From Deltaproteobacteria bacterium (GTDB taxonomy: Bacteria; Lernaellota; Lernaellaia; JACKCT01), in contig JACKCT010000009.1 in the NCBI GenBank assembly GCA_020633895.1, forward strand, positions 62,001 to 126,000: a stretch of 64,000 nt of DNA, in the 5' to 3' direction. The notes under the pieces are model-generated. The model ran no database searches and had not been told where the DNA came from. It saw nothing but the letters and a program-made list of their open reading frames with translations. The stretch's first letter is position 1, and each line of letters opens with the position of its first letter. Positions 27,320 to 36,981 of the stretch are shown in pieces. A program made the position numbers and the translations under genes.

Positions 27320-28240
27320 GTGGGCTCGGCGACGACCGTTCTGGTCTCGTTGCTGCTGCTGCCGGCGGCGCTGACGTTCCCCGCCTCGGTGGTGCTGGCC
27401 CGGGAGCGATTCGGGGCCGGGTACGGCTGGGCGGTGCTGGCGGTGGTGGCGTTAACGTCGTTCGCCATCGGCGGCGTGGGCCTGACGGCCTGGATGCTGG
27501 CGGTCTTCGGCGTTTCGGCCGGGACGCTGGTCTGGGGTTTTCGCTCGGGCCGGAACGTGGAAGGCATCTTCCTGCGGGCCTTCGTGCCCACGGCGGGAAC
27601 GATGATGCTCATCGCGGTTCTGGGCCTGGGCGCCGCGGGCCTGACCGGCGGCGAGATCGTGGATTATATCCAAGGCGATCAGGCCGCGCGGGAGAAGCTC
27701 CTGGTGGAGCACGAGGTCGTCGGTCCCGAGCAGATCGCGGATATCCGGCAGCGCTCGGGCGAGGGATTCACCAAGGCGCTGGTGCTGCTGCCCGGTTTGG
27801 AAATCGCCCTGGCGGCGATTGTGATTTGGGTGAACATGCTCTCGGTGATCCGCTTCGGGCGGGCCGGGGCTTCGTTTCACGGGTCGGCGGATTTGTCGAC
27901 CTGGTCGGCGCCCGAACCGCTGGTATTCGCGGTGCTGGTGCCGGCGCTGGCCGCGGCGGGATTGGACGATCCCTGGATCGACGCGACGGCCGGCAACGTG
28001 CTGATCGTGGCGATCGTGCCCTTTTTCTTTCAGGGCATGGCCGTCACCAGCCACGCGCTGCGGCGGCTGCGTATCGGGCCGGGCCTGCGGGTGCTGGCCT
28101 ACGTGATGCTCTTTGCGTTCATGGGCGCCATGGTCGTTCCCGGCCAGGCCGCCTTGGGTGTGTTGGATATTTGGTTGGATTTCAGGCGCCTGCGCGCGTC
28201 CGACAAGGACACGGCGCCCGGCGACGACTCGGAGCCCTAA
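27320..28240 (+). CDS. DUF2232/YybS-like membrane protein
   Basis: 306 aa, about eight hydrophobic segments. It lies between rpsR and rplI, the classic place of DUF2232 proteins. C-terminal features such as [30 protein letters not shown] (two overlapping helical parts) agree with the family. The start is GTG 14 bp after the S18 stop. Function unknown; an ECF-transporter S-component-like fold has been suggested for the family. Confidence 0.8.
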   Translation: MGSATTVLVSLLLLPAALTFPASVVLARERFGAGYGWAVLAVVALTSFAIGGVGLTAWMLAVFGVSAGTLVWGFRSGRNVEGIFLRAFVPTAGTMMLIAVLGLGAAGLTGGEIVDYIQGDQAAREKLLVEHEVVGPEQIADIRQRSGEGFTKALVLLPGLEIALAAIVIWVNMLSVIRFGRAGASFHGSADLSTWSAPEPLVFAVLVPALAAAGLDDPWIDATAGNVLIVAIVPFFFQGMAVTSHALRRLRIGPGLRVLAYVMLFAFMGAMVVPGQAALGVLDIWLDFRRLRASDKDTAPGDDSEP

Positions 28241-28309
28241 AAGGGCCCACCGACGCGGCTTGCCGCTAACGGCGAGCTTCGCAACGACGACGGCGAAGGA
28301 GTCAAGACG

Positions 28310-28849
28310 ATGAAGATCATCATGCTGGCCGATGTGGACGGTGTGGGACAGCTCGGCGACGCGGTGGACGTGGCCGCCGGATATGCCCGCAACTTCCTGA
28401 TCCCCAAGAAGCTGGCCGTCAAAGCCACCGAGCGATCCATCAAGCAGCTCGAGCATCAGCAGCGCGTGGCCGAAGCCTCGCGGCGCAAGCAGGTGGCCTC
28501 GGCCGAATCCCTCAAGCGCAAGATCGAAACGATGCACGTGGAGATCGCCGCGAAGGTGGGCGAGGAAGACAAGCTCTACGGCTCGGTCACGAACAAGCAG
28601 ATCCACGAGGCCCTGTTGGCCAACGGTGTGGACGTGGACCGCAAGCGCATCGTGCTCGACGAGCCGATCAAGCGCGCCGGCAGCCACGACGTGACCATCA
28701 AGCTGGGCTATGAAGTCAGCGCCGTGGCCAAGGTCATGGTCGTCAGCGACGGCACCGGCCCCAAGCCCAAGCCGAAGGTCGCCCAGGTCGAGGAAGTCAC
28801 CGAACCGGCCCCCAACGCCGAGTCCGACGCGGAAGACGACGAGCTCTAA
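28310..28849 (+). CDS. rplI: 50S ribosomal protein L9
   Basis: 179 aa. N domain MKIIMLADVDGVGQLGDAVDV, then AAGYARNFLIPKKLAVKAT, the connecting helix and the C domain with KLYGSVTNKQIHEALLANG and HDVTIKLG. The final 30 residues form a Pro/Lys then Glu/Asp-rich tail absent from many L9 proteins. GAAGGAG upstream of the ATG. Confidence 0.96.
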   Translation: MKIIMLADVDGVGQLGDAVDVAAGYARNFLIPKKLAVKATERSIKQLEHQQRVAEASRRKQVASAESLKRKIETMHVEIAAKVGEEDKLYGSVTNKQIHEALLANGVDVDRKRIVLDEPIKRAGSHDVTIKLGYEVSAVAKVMVVSDGTGPKPKPKVAQVEEVTEPAPNAESDAEDDEL

Positions 28850-28868
28850 TCGGCCGCTGTTTCTTCCC

Positions 28869-28939
28869 GCCGAAAATTTTTTCGGCATTTCCCCAGGCTT
28901 ATCCCGAGCAATTCCCCAGACCGGCCTTGATGGCCGGTC
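28869..28939 (+). terminator. Two hairpins ending the ribosomal operon
   Basis: First hairpin GCCGAAA-ATTT-TTTCGGC (28869-28886), followed by ATTT. The second is the perfect 8-bp stem GACCGGCC / GGCCGGTC (28919-28939) with a TTGAT loop. Either or both may terminate. Confidence 0.55.
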
Positions 28940-29068
28940 TGTCGCGTCTTATGGTCGTTTCTTCCATTTGAAGGTCCCCGGGACGACAAGGACGAAACCG
29001 GCGGGGAGAGCCGACCCCGCCACGGCTTTTACGTTTCCCGAAATTCCCTCGGCGCGTTAAGATTCTCC

Positions 29069-30460
29069 ATGGCCTCCAACGCCCCCACGACGAATCTCGC
29101 CCAACTCAAGGAACCGCCCCATGCCGACGAGGCCGAACTCGCGGTCCTGGGCGGCGTGTTTATCCGCAACGACGCGATCGATCAGGTCGCCGACACGCTG
29201 CATGAGCAGGATTTCTACCGAGGAGCCCACCAGAAAACCTACGCGGCCATGCTGTCGCTGCATCGGCGGCGCGAGCCCATCGACCCCATCACCCTGACGC
29301 AGGAGTTGGAAAACCAGCGCATCTTCGACGACGTGGGCGGCCTGGAATTCATCGCCCGCTTGGGGAGCATCACGCCCACCAGCGCCAACGTGGCCCACTA
29401 CGCCCGCATCGTCCGGGAAAAATCGGTCTTGCGGCATCTGATCGCCACGGGGCAGGAGATTCTGTCCCGCTCCTATGGGCCCGTCGAGGACGTGGACGAG
29501 GTGGTCGACCAGGCCGTGCGCAGCGTGCTGGAAGTGGCCCAGGACACGGTGCGCGAGGACGTGGTCTCGTTGGAGCAGATCATCCACGAGACGATCGACC
29601 ACCTGGGCAAGATCGCCCAGGCCGGGGAGTTCGCCTCGGGCGTGCCGACGGGGTTTATGGACCTGGACCACATGACCAACGGCTTTCAGCCCGGCGACCT
29701 GATTATCCTGGCCGCCCGCCCGGCCATGGGAAAGACGTCCTTTGCCCTGAATTGCGCCCAGTACGCCGCCTCGCCCCACGGGGGCAACAAGTCGGTCCTG
29801 TTTTTCTCGCTGGAGATGAGCCGGGCCAGTTTGGGACTGCGTCTGTTGTGTTCGACCGCGGATCTGAACCTGGCTGCGATGCGCAGCGCCCAGATGATCG
29901 AGGCACACTATGCCCGCCTGGTCGACGCGGCCAGCGCGCTGTACGAGACGCGTTTGTACATCGACGACACGTCGAACATCTCGGTCGGCGACATCCGCTC
30001 CATCGCCCGGCGCCTGAAGGCGGAGAAGGGGCTGGATATGATCATCATCGACTACATCCAGCTCATGCGGGCTGGAAAAAACGTCCAGAGCCGCGAGCAG
30101 GAAATCGCCCAGATCTCTCGGTCCCTCAAGCAACTGGCCAAGGAGTTGGAGGTGCCGGTGATCGCGCTGGGGCAGCTCAACCGCATGGTCGAGCAACGGC
30201 CGGACAAGCGTCCCCGCCCGGCGGATCTGCGTGAATCGGGCGCGTTGGAGCAGGACGCGGACCTGATTCTGTTTATCTATCGGGACGAGGTCTACAACGA
30301 GGACACCGCCGAGCCGGGCGTCGCCGAGATCATCATCGGCAAGCAACGCAACGGCCCCACCGGCACCGCCAAGTTGGGCTTCCACCGGGAAGTGACCCGC
30401 TTCGTGAACCTCTCCTACCGCCGTGACGCCCCCGACGACGTGGACGACGAGGAATACTGA
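29069..30460 (+). CDS. dnaB: Replicative DNA helicase
   Basis: Hexameric 5'-3' helicase of the replication fork. 463 aa. The N-terminal domain has PHADEAELAVLGGVFI. The RecA-like domain has Walker A ARPAMGKTSFALN, then SLEMSRASL, Walker B MIIIDYIQLMRAG, SREQEIAQISRSLKQLAKEL, the Gln switch IALGQLNRMVEQR, and DLRESGALEQDADLILFIYR. Ends with an acidic DDVDDEEY. The last 13 bases before the stop are repeated directly after it (see findings). Follows rplI as in many bacteria. Confidence 0.96.
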   Translation: MASNAPTTNLAQLKEPPHADEAELAVLGGVFIRNDAIDQVADTLHEQDFYRGAHQKTYAAMLSLHRRREPIDPITLTQELENQRIFDDVGGLEFIARLGSITPTSANVAHYARIVREKSVLRHLIATGQEILSRSYGPVEDVDEVVDQAVRSVLEVAQDTVREDVVSLEQIIHETIDHLGKIAQAGEFASGVPTGFMDLDHMTNGFQPGDLIILAARPAMGKTSFALNCAQYAASPHGGNKSVLFFSLEMSRASLGLRLLCSTADLNLAAMRSAQMIEAHYARLVDAASALYETRLYIDDTSNISVGDIRSIARRLKAEKGLDMIIIDYIQLMRAGKNVQSREQEIAQISRSLKQLAKELEVPVIALGQLNRMVEQRPDKRPRPADLRESGALEQDADLILFIYRDEVYNEDTAEPGVAEIIIGKQRNGPTGTAKLGFHREVTRFVNLSYRRDAPDDVDDEEY

Positions 30461-30532
30461 CGAGGAATACTAGGGGCCGGGCGGGATGTCGTATTCGCGC
30501 GTGTCATTGCGTGCGATCCGTCGACGGCGGAA

Positions 30533-32779
30533 TCAAACGTCCTCGCCGTCGACCTTCAGCAGGTCTCCCATAAAGAGGCTCGAGTTTTTCACGAAAAACA
30601 CGACGGGCAGATCGCCGGCCAGCGCCATCACCCGTTTGGCGTACTCCGCTTCGTTGCCTTCGCCGGGCACGTCCAACCCGAAAAAAACCACCTCGGCGTT
30701 TCGGCTTTTTTCATGGATCAGGTCCATGACGGTTTGGCCTTGGGGCTTCAGAAATACGTAGGATTCGGCCTCGATGCGCGTTTTGGGAATCAACTGGGCC
30801 AAATCCCACTCCGTATGCGCTTTCATGGTTTCGTCCATGGCGATGCTCATGATCTGGACGTGGGCGTCGCGCCATTCGTGGTTTCGGGTCATCAGGTAGG
30901 CGAGCAGCAGCATCAAATCGCCGTTGCGCTGCAGGCCGCCCCACCAGATGTGCACCGTCCGAGGGATACCTTCGCGGCGCAGCAGGTAGCGAGGCCGGAT
31001 GCGGCCTAAAATGAACGATTTGTTGAGGTGGGCCAATCGGCGCATGACCTGGAAGAATTCGACCATGCGATCGGCGTCCTCCGGCCACCCCACCATGACG
31101 GTATTGCTTTCGATCGAAGCCATGCCGTTGGCTTGAGAGACACTGACGATCCCGTCGACGATTTCCGGAACGACATCCACTTCCGAAAAAACGACGAGCC
31201 GTTCCTGGTCCAGAACGCGCTGCATCTCCTGCTGCATTTTTCGGAGGTCCCGTTTTTCGTTTAACAGGTCGCCCACCAGGAGTTGGCAAGCCGTCACCAG
31301 ACCGCGCCCTTGGCTGAACCAGAACCCGAACCGGACCAGATCGAGACTTTTTTCCAAGTCCGGGGCGAAGACCAACAGATGGGGGCGCCAATTGCGGGAA
31401 CTCATCGGGCGGTCGGCCAGCTTGATCAAGGCCTTGCGCACGACGCTTTCATAGAGCCCGCGCCGGGCGTCTCCCCACTGGGCTTCCCGTTCCCGCCGGG
31501 AAATCACCAGCCAGATCGCCATCTCGACGACAATGGCCACGGCGGCGGCGCCGGGGTTGATCAGAAACATGGCGAAGATGCATCCGAAGGCCCCGAAAAG
31601 GCAGATCGGCCACGGGACACGAATTTTCGGCCGCCAGGACGGATCCCCGCTGAGCGCCTCGAAAGCCGCGACCAGGTTGATGATGCCGTACACGGTCAGG
31701 AAAAACATCGAAACCACCGGCGCGACGGCGTTGAGGCGGCCCAGGAGCACGCCGCCCAGCGCGATGACGATGGTCAGCAGAAACCCGGGGAGCAGTTCAC
31801 GCCAATCGCCGGTTTTGCGGCCCAGCACCCTGGGGGCGACCCGATCCCTGGCCAAGGCTTGGAGGGTACGGGGGGCGGTGAGCATGGAACTGACCGCCGA
31901 GGAGAAAATGGCGCCGAGCAATCCGGGAAGAACGAGCCATTTTCCGTAGACGGCGATTTGCGTCCATGCCAGGGGGTCGGTCCGAAGGACCTCGGGCGAC
32001 GCGCCCATGGCCAGTAGAAACGGGACCGACAGATAGATGATGAATCCGGTGATGACGGCGGTGATGGAGCCGACCGGGATGGCTTTGCCCGGGTCCCGCA
32101 AATCGCCCGAGAGGCCCAGCCCCGCCATGACTCCGGTGACGGCCGGAAAAAACACCGCGAACCCGACCCAGAAGGAAACCTCACCCGACACCGGGATCGT
32201 TGTAAAAACGGAACCGGTAAATCCGGACGCGGCGCCGATGATCAAGGCCGCCAACGAAATGCCGATGAGCATCATCAGGGGAAGCTGGATTTTCAAGGCC
32301 AGGTTCGCGCCCAGAAACGCCAGTACGGACACGACGATGACGATCAGCAACGCCGACGTCTGCAAAGGAACGTCGGGCGCGACGAATTGAAGGGCTTCGG
32401 CCATGCCGAAGGCATACAAAGTCACCGAGAACGCCTGCGAAAGGAACAGGGGGAGCCCGACCGCGCCCCCGATCTCAAGGCCCAGGCTTCGGGAGATGAT
32501 GTAGTACGCCCCCCCGACCCCGACACGCACGTTCGTGGCGACCGCCGAGAACGATAAGGTCGTTATGATCGTGATGGAGTTGGCGACGATCACGATCAAA
32601 ACCGTTCGCTCAAGGCCCAAATGCCCGACGAGCCAGCCGAAACGCAGGTACATGATCACGCCGAGAATCGTCAAAATGGTCGGCGTGTACACACCAAGAA
32701 ACGAGCCGAGTTTTCGTGCGTCGGGATTGGCGGGCCCGGCTTGCGGAATCGAATCGGCGATTTCCGGCGACGATGTCAT
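30533..32779 (-). CDS. SLC12-like (cation-chloride cotransporter/APC superfamily) permease with C-terminal soluble domain
   Basis: 748 aa. Residues about 20-440 hold 12 membrane helices of the APC fold: SFLGVYTPTILTILGVIMYLRFGW is the hallmark helix 1 of SLC12-type transporters, followed by GVGGAYYIISRSLGLEIGGA and FFPAVTGVMAGLGLSGDLRDP. The remaining 300 residues are a cytoplasmic domain with KIRVPWP-type entry, SRNWRPHLLVFAPDL and VFFVKNSSLFMGDLLKVDGEDV, as in bacterial KCC/NKCC relatives. The start at 32779 is preferred, with GGAG five bases upstream; in-frame starts exist up to 32818. Substrates (K+, Na+, Cl- or amino acids) are uncertain. Convergent with dnaB. Confidence 0.85.
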   Translation of the reverse strand: MTSSPEIADSIPQAGPANPDARKLGSFLGVYTPTILTILGVIMYLRFGWLVGHLGLERTVLIVIVANSITIITTLSFSAVATNVRVGVGGAYYIISRSLGLEIGGAVGLPLFLSQAFSVTLYAFGMAEALQFVAPDVPLQTSALLIVIVVSVLAFLGANLALKIQLPLMMLIGISLAALIIGAASGFTGSVFTTIPVSGEVSFWVGFAVFFPAVTGVMAGLGLSGDLRDPGKAIPVGSITAVITGFIIYLSVPFLLAMGASPEVLRTDPLAWTQIAVYGKWLVLPGLLGAIFSSAVSSMLTAPRTLQALARDRVAPRVLGRKTGDWRELLPGFLLTIVIALGGVLLGRLNAVAPVVSMFFLTVYGIINLVAAFEALSGDPSWRPKIRVPWPICLFGAFGCIFAMFLINPGAAAVAIVVEMAIWLVISRREREAQWGDARRGLYESVVRKALIKLADRPMSSRNWRPHLLVFAPDLEKSLDLVRFGFWFSQGRGLVTACQLLVGDLLNEKRDLRKMQQEMQRVLDQERLVVFSEVDVVPEIVDGIVSVSQANGMASIESNTVMVGWPEDADRMVEFFQVMRRLAHLNKSFILGRIRPRYLLRREGIPRTVHIWWGGLQRNGDLMLLLAYLMTRNHEWRDAHVQIMSIAMDETMKAHTEWDLAQLIPKTRIEAESYVFLKPQGQTVMDLIHEKSRNAEVVFFGLDVPGEGNEAEYAKRVMALAGDLPVVFFVKNSSLFMGDLLKVDGEDV

Positions 32780-32965
32780 AGGTCTCCGTGGCGATGTCAT
32801 TGTGGTCGATGGAAGCAAACTACTTTATCCGCGCGACAGGCGAAAAACCAGATTCGGCCTTGCGACTCCGACGCACGAAGGACAGTGGTCACACGCACTT
32901 TCCGGCCCAATCGCCCTTGCTCGAAAGCGGCACTGACTTTCTTCGCCCAAACGGACGATTCCGTG

Positions 32966-32971
32966 TATAAT
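32966..32971 (+). promoter_or_regulatory. Consensus -10 box upstream of the metallophosphoesterase
   Basis: A perfect TATAAT, 134 bp before the ATG at 33105. No good -35 is seen at 16-18 bp. The rest of the 325-bp gap 32780-33104 shows nothing else recognisable. Confidence 0.4.
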
Positions 32972-33104
32972 GTCCTGAATTTTGGTGACAATTTCACCGC
33001 CCGGTTAAGATGAATTGGGAGTCTCCCGAGAAGGGCATGGGGTCGGGAGCGCTTCGAGGCCGGTCCGATAGGGCCGAGGCAATGGCCGGGCACGGAGCAA
33101 CGCC

Positions 33105-34361
33105 ATGGCGAAGAAACCCCGCGACGCCGGTCGGGACCGGGCCCGGAACGGTTCGGCCCCGGCGCATGTGGAGGAAGTGGCCATCGACCTGATGGCCGGC
33201 GGCGAGCAGCGCAGCCGCATCGTCGTCTTCTCGGACATCGAGATGGGCGGCGGCGGCCCGGCCGACGACTTCCCCCACACGCCCTTCCTGGGCGAATTGA
33301 TGACCGCCTACCTGGACGGACCCGACGCGGATCTGCCCGTCGATTTCGTCTTCAACGGCGACACCTTCGACTTCCTCAAGGTCTCCTACCAAGGCGCCTT
33401 TCCCAAGCACATCTCCGCGGAAGTCGCGCTGGGCAAGGTGGAGAGCGTCGCGGCGGCGCATCCCAAATTCTTCGAGGCGGTGCGGGCGGTCGTCGAGCAT
33501 CCGTCGGGCAACAAGCGCGTTTTTTTCGTGGTCGGCAATCACGATTTCGAACTGCTCTTTCCCGAGGTGCAGCAACGCCTGCGGGAGCATTGCGGCGGGT
33601 CCGAGCACGTGATCTTCCCCGGTTTCGACCTGATGCTCGGCTCGGTCTATCTGGCCCACGGCTGCCAGGTTGACCCGGTCTATCGCATGGACGTCAACCG
33701 CCTGTTCGTCGAGCACAACGGCGAAAAGATCCTCAATATCCCCTGGGCGGCGGTGACGATTCTGGACGTCGCCATGCCGTTGCAGGATCTGCTCTACCAC
33801 CACGACCGGCTGCGTCCCAAGGCGAAGGCTTTGGAACTGCTTCCCGAGTTTCGCGAGGTGATGAGCGCCAAGCTGTGGAACTACTGGCAGAAGGTCTACT
33901 GGAAGGATTTTCGCGCCAAGGATCCGGTCCACAAGATCTCCTGGTCCATGGTTCGGGAGGCGTTCCGCCGCTCCAAGACCGCCGACGCCGACCTGGAACT
34001 GGCCGACGACTGGACCGACGAGTTGCTGGATCACGACGAGGTGCAGGCTATCGTCGTGGGGCATCTGCATCGCAATACCTGGGTTGAGTACGAAGGCAAG
34101 AAGGTCATCCAGCTCGGCTGCTTCCGGGACGAATATTGGATCCGGGACGAGGGGAGGGTTCTGGAGCCGCGTCTGAAGCCTTATTTGGAATTCGACCTGC
34201 GCGGCGGGCGCTTGATGCACGCCAAATTCCTCGAGGTCCAGGGCCCCGCCCGCAAGCCGGGAACCTACCCGGAATCCATCTTCGACGTGGTGCCCAAGCT
34301 GCGGGAAATGCTGGCCCGGATCAAACCGAACCCCCGCAGCGCCGTGGGCGACGACCTTTAG
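33105..34361 (+). CDS. Calcineurin-like metallophosphoesterase
   Basis: 418 aa, no signal peptide. The dimetal motifs appear in order: VVFSDIEMGGGG, FVFNGDTFDFLK, VVGNHDFELLF, YLAHGCQVDP and VVGHLHRNTWVEY. The layout resembles UDP-2,3-diacylglucosamine hydrolase-like phosphoesterases but with a 100-residue helical insert (about residues 215-310), so the substrate is open. ATG with AACGCC upstream, weak ribosome binding site. Confidence 0.85.
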   Translation: MAKKPRDAGRDRARNGSAPAHVEEVAIDLMAGGEQRSRIVVFSDIEMGGGGPADDFPHTPFLGELMTAYLDGPDADLPVDFVFNGDTFDFLKVSYQGAFPKHISAEVALGKVESVAAAHPKFFEAVRAVVEHPSGNKRVFFVVGNHDFELLFPEVQQRLREHCGGSEHVIFPGFDLMLGSVYLAHGCQVDPVYRMDVNRLFVEHNGEKILNIPWAAVTILDVAMPLQDLLYHHDRLRPKAKALELLPEFREVMSAKLWNYWQKVYWKDFRAKDPVHKISWSMVREAFRRSKTADADLELADDWTDELLDHDEVQAIVVGHLHRNTWVEYEGKKVIQLGCFRDEYWIRDEGRVLEPRLKPYLEFDLRGGRLMHAKFLEVQGPARKPGTYPESIFDVVPKLREMLARIKPNPRSAVGDDL

Positions 34362-34439
34362 CCGAGTCGCCGAACGGTTGGCTTTTGCGAACGCATCCCC
34401 TGTGCTAGATTGGCCGCGCAATTCCGGCGGTAAAACTCC

Positions 34440-36572
34440 ATGATCGCGCACTGTCCTTTATGTGAACGTCGCATGCTCGTCCCCGACGAGCGCATCCCCG
34501 AACCCAAGGGGCTCAAGGTCAAGTGCCCGTCGTGCGCCCATATCTTCCGGGTGCACAAACCCCAAAAGGTGAGCATTGCCGACCTGATGGCCGAGTCCGA
34601 GCCCCCCGCGCCGGGTGTCGGCCAGCCCGAGTTCATCGACGACGACGAAGACACGCCTCCCGAAACGCGCATGGCCGAAGAGACGGCGACGACCATCTCG
34701 GCGGATTCGGCCGAGGCGGCGTTTTTCGACGAAGAACCCCCGGCCAAGAAGCGCAAGGGCAAGAAGAAATCCAAAAAATCCAAGAAGAAAGCCGCGCCGG
34801 AACAGGCGACGCTTCCGGAGATGCTTCAGGACGAAGCGCCGTCCGAGGCGGACGAGCCGGCGGCGGAGGAATACAGCCTGGTGGCCGATCCGGAAACGGC
34901 GGCGATCATCGAGCAGTCGCGACAGGCGGTGCATTCGGTGGACGAGGCCGAGGAGGTCGCGCCGTCGGAGCCCGTCGCTGAACCGGACAAGCCCGTCAAG
35001 ACAGCGGCGGACGACGATGCCTTCGAACCCAAGCGGTCGATCGCGCCGGAAAAGCCTCGGGCCGAGGAGCGGGCGCGGCCCGGCCGGGCCCTGACGGCGG
35101 TCACGACCATCTCCCACAGCGGAGAGATCGGGCCGGACGACGCCGCGCAAGGCGAGGCGGGCGAGGGGACGGAGGAGCCGGGCGGATTCGCGGCGGCGGT
35201 GTCGAAAATCTTCGGCGGACGCAAAGCCAAGCGGGAGGATCCGGACGACCTGTCCCTGGACGACCTGGGCGTGGGCTTCACGCCCCAGCGCATCGCGACG
35301 ATCCTGGGCGTTTCGGCGCTGGTGGCGATGATCATCACGTTGATGATCGCCAACCTGAACAAGGACGCCGCGTCGATCCGCCAACCGGACGCCGCCAAGG
35401 GCGTGACGCCGCCGCCGCCCGTCGCCGAAAAAGCCGAGGCCGAGCCGACGCCGAATTCCGACATTCCCCTGCCCACGCCCCAGGCCGACAAAGTGACCGA
35501 GTCGACCCTGCTGCTGGCCAAGGGTCTGGCCGCCGAACGATTGGCGACCGGCGCGACGCGCAAGGAGGCGGGGGAGTATTACAATCAGGCCCTGGGCCTC
35601 GCCGCCGAGGACGCGGTGGATATCCGCGTGGCTCGGGCGCGCCTGGCGATGATGAAGATCAAGGACGCGATGCGCCTTAAGGACGCCAAGGCCGTCGAGG
35701 CCGGGTGCGCGGACGTGGCCGGGCTGTCGGAAGCGGTGCAGGCCACGCGCCACGGTCAGTTGGCCGCCGGGTGGTGCGCGTTGGCGCAAAATGACGCGGA
35801 CGGGGCGTTGGCCAAGGCCCAGGCCGTGGCGGCGATCGGCACTGACGATGAGTTGGACGAGTCCGACCTGACCGAAACGCAGCGCGCCGAGTTGGAGCGC
35901 CAGTCGGCGGAAGGTTATATCCTGGAGGCGGCGGTCTACGAGGCCAAGAACGACAAGGCCCGGGAGATCGAAGCTCTCAAGGCGGCCGCGGCCAAGGACC
36001 GGCTGGCGACCGAGGCGTATTTGCATCTGGCGCGGATTTACGAAAAGGACAAGAAGTGGCGCGAGGCCTTCGAGGCGGCCAGCGCGGCGGTGTTGGCCAG
36101 CCCCAGCCATCCGGACGCCCGTTCGAGCCTGGACGCGGCCCAGGCCCAGATGGCCGGCGGCGTGGAAAAATACGTGGTCGGCGAGAGCGCCGAGTTGGGT
36201 TCGGACGCCGAGAAACGCGAGGCCTACGACAAGCACATGGAGCGGGCGGCGACGATGCGCCGGGGCGGCAACTATTACGGCGCCCTGGGCCAGCTCATGC
36301 AGGCCGACAAGCTCGTGCCCGGTCTTCCCGAGACGACGTGGCAGATGGGTTGGATCTATCTGGACCTCAAAAAGATCTATGCCGCCAACGACGCCTTCCT
36401 GAGCCTCAAGGCCATGGGCGACGCGCGGGCGTGGTACGGCCTGGGCGCCGCCGCCAAGGCCAAGGGGGATGCGGCCTCGGCCAAGTCCAATCTGGAAAAA
36501 TTCCTGGAAGAGGCGCCCGACAGCCCCCTGGCCGAGGAAGTGCGCGGCGTCTTGAACAATCTTTCTGAATAG
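34440..36572 (+). CDS. Zinc-ribbon, single-TM, TPR-containing protein
   Basis: 710 aa, unrecognised beyond its domains. Residues 1-40 form an MJ0042-type zinc ribbon (HCPLCERRMLVPDE, then KVKCPSCAHIFRV). About 230 residues of charged low-complexity sequence follow, including a Lys-rich stretch. A transmembrane helix lies near 283-302 (ATILGVSALVAMIITLMIAN). The C-terminal 350 residues are TPR-like helical repeats. This plan (zinc ribbon, disordered linker, TM, TPR) is common in Myxococcota and related groups, often near motility or envelope genes. A promoter-like TTGCGA-TAGATT lies at 34385-34411. It precedes gatCAB on the same strand. Confidence 0.7.
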   Translation: MIAHCPLCERRMLVPDERIPEPKGLKVKCPSCAHIFRVHKPQKVSIADLMAESEPPAPGVGQPEFIDDDEDTPPETRMAEETATTISADSAEAAFFDEEPPAKKRKGKKKSKKSKKKAAPEQATLPEMLQDEAPSEADEPAAEEYSLVADPETAAIIEQSRQAVHSVDEAEEVAPSEPVAEPDKPVKTAADDDAFEPKRSIAPEKPRAEERARPGRALTAVTTISHSGEIGPDDAAQGEAGEGTEEPGGFAAAVSKIFGGRKAKREDPDDLSLDDLGVGFTPQRIATILGVSALVAMIITLMIANLNKDAASIRQPDAAKGVTPPPPVAEKAEAEPTPNSDIPLPTPQADKVTESTLLLAKGLAAERLATGATRKEAGEYYNQALGLAAEDAVDIRVARARLAMMKIKDAMRLKDAKAVEAGCADVAGLSEAVQATRHGQLAAGWCALAQNDADGALAKAQAVAAIGTDDELDESDLTETQRAELERQSAEGYILEAAVYEAKNDKAREIEALKAAAAKDRLATEAYLHLARIYEKDKKWREAFEAASAAVLASPSHPDARSSLDAAQAQMAGGVEKYVVGESAELGSDAEKREAYDKHMERAATMRRGGNYYGALGQLMQADKLVPGLPETTWQMGWIYLDLKKIYAANDAFLSLKAMGDARAWYGLGAAAKAKGDAASAKSNLEKFLEEAPDSPLAEEVRGVLNNLSE

Positions 36573-36678
36573 TTAGGATGCCTCAACGCCGGTGGCGCCG
36601 CCCGGGCCCATAAAAGGGGCGCCGCGCGCCGGTCCGTACGGAATCCCTCGGGATCGGATCGAGATTTAAGGAGAATCC

Positions 36679-36981
36679 ATGGCCATCGACGAGAAGACGG
36701 TCCGTCACGTGGCGTCCCTCGCCCGTCTGGACCTTCACGGCGTGGACGTGACGAAATTGACCGGACAGATGAGCGCCATCCTGGAGCATGTCGAACAGCT
36801 CAAGGAGGTGGACGTGACCGGCATCCCGGCCACGGCCCATGCCCAGAATCGCCGCCTGCGCCTTCGCGAAGACGAACCGATGCAGGTCATCACCCGCGAG
36901 GAAGCGCTCGCCGGGGCGCCCAAGCGCCAGGGCAACTTCATCGTCGTGCCCCGCACGGTGGAAGGCGGGGGATCGTCGTGA
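36679..36981 (+). CDS. gatC: Aspartyl/glutamyl-tRNA amidotransferase subunit C
   Basis: 100 aa. VRHVASLARLDL, MSAILEHVEQLKEVDVTGIPAT and LREDEPMQVITREEALAGAPKRQGNFIVVPRTV are the GatC landmarks (in segments). AAGGAGAATCC precedes the ATG. Its stop overlaps the GTG start of gatA. Together with GatA and GatB it converts Glu-tRNA(Gln) and/or Asp-tRNA(Asn) to the amide. Confidence 0.96.
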   Translation: MAIDEKTVRHVASLARLDLHGVDVTKLTGQMSAILEHVEQLKEVDVTGIPATAHAQNRRLRLREDEPMQVITREEALAGAPKRQGNFIVVPRTVEGGGSS

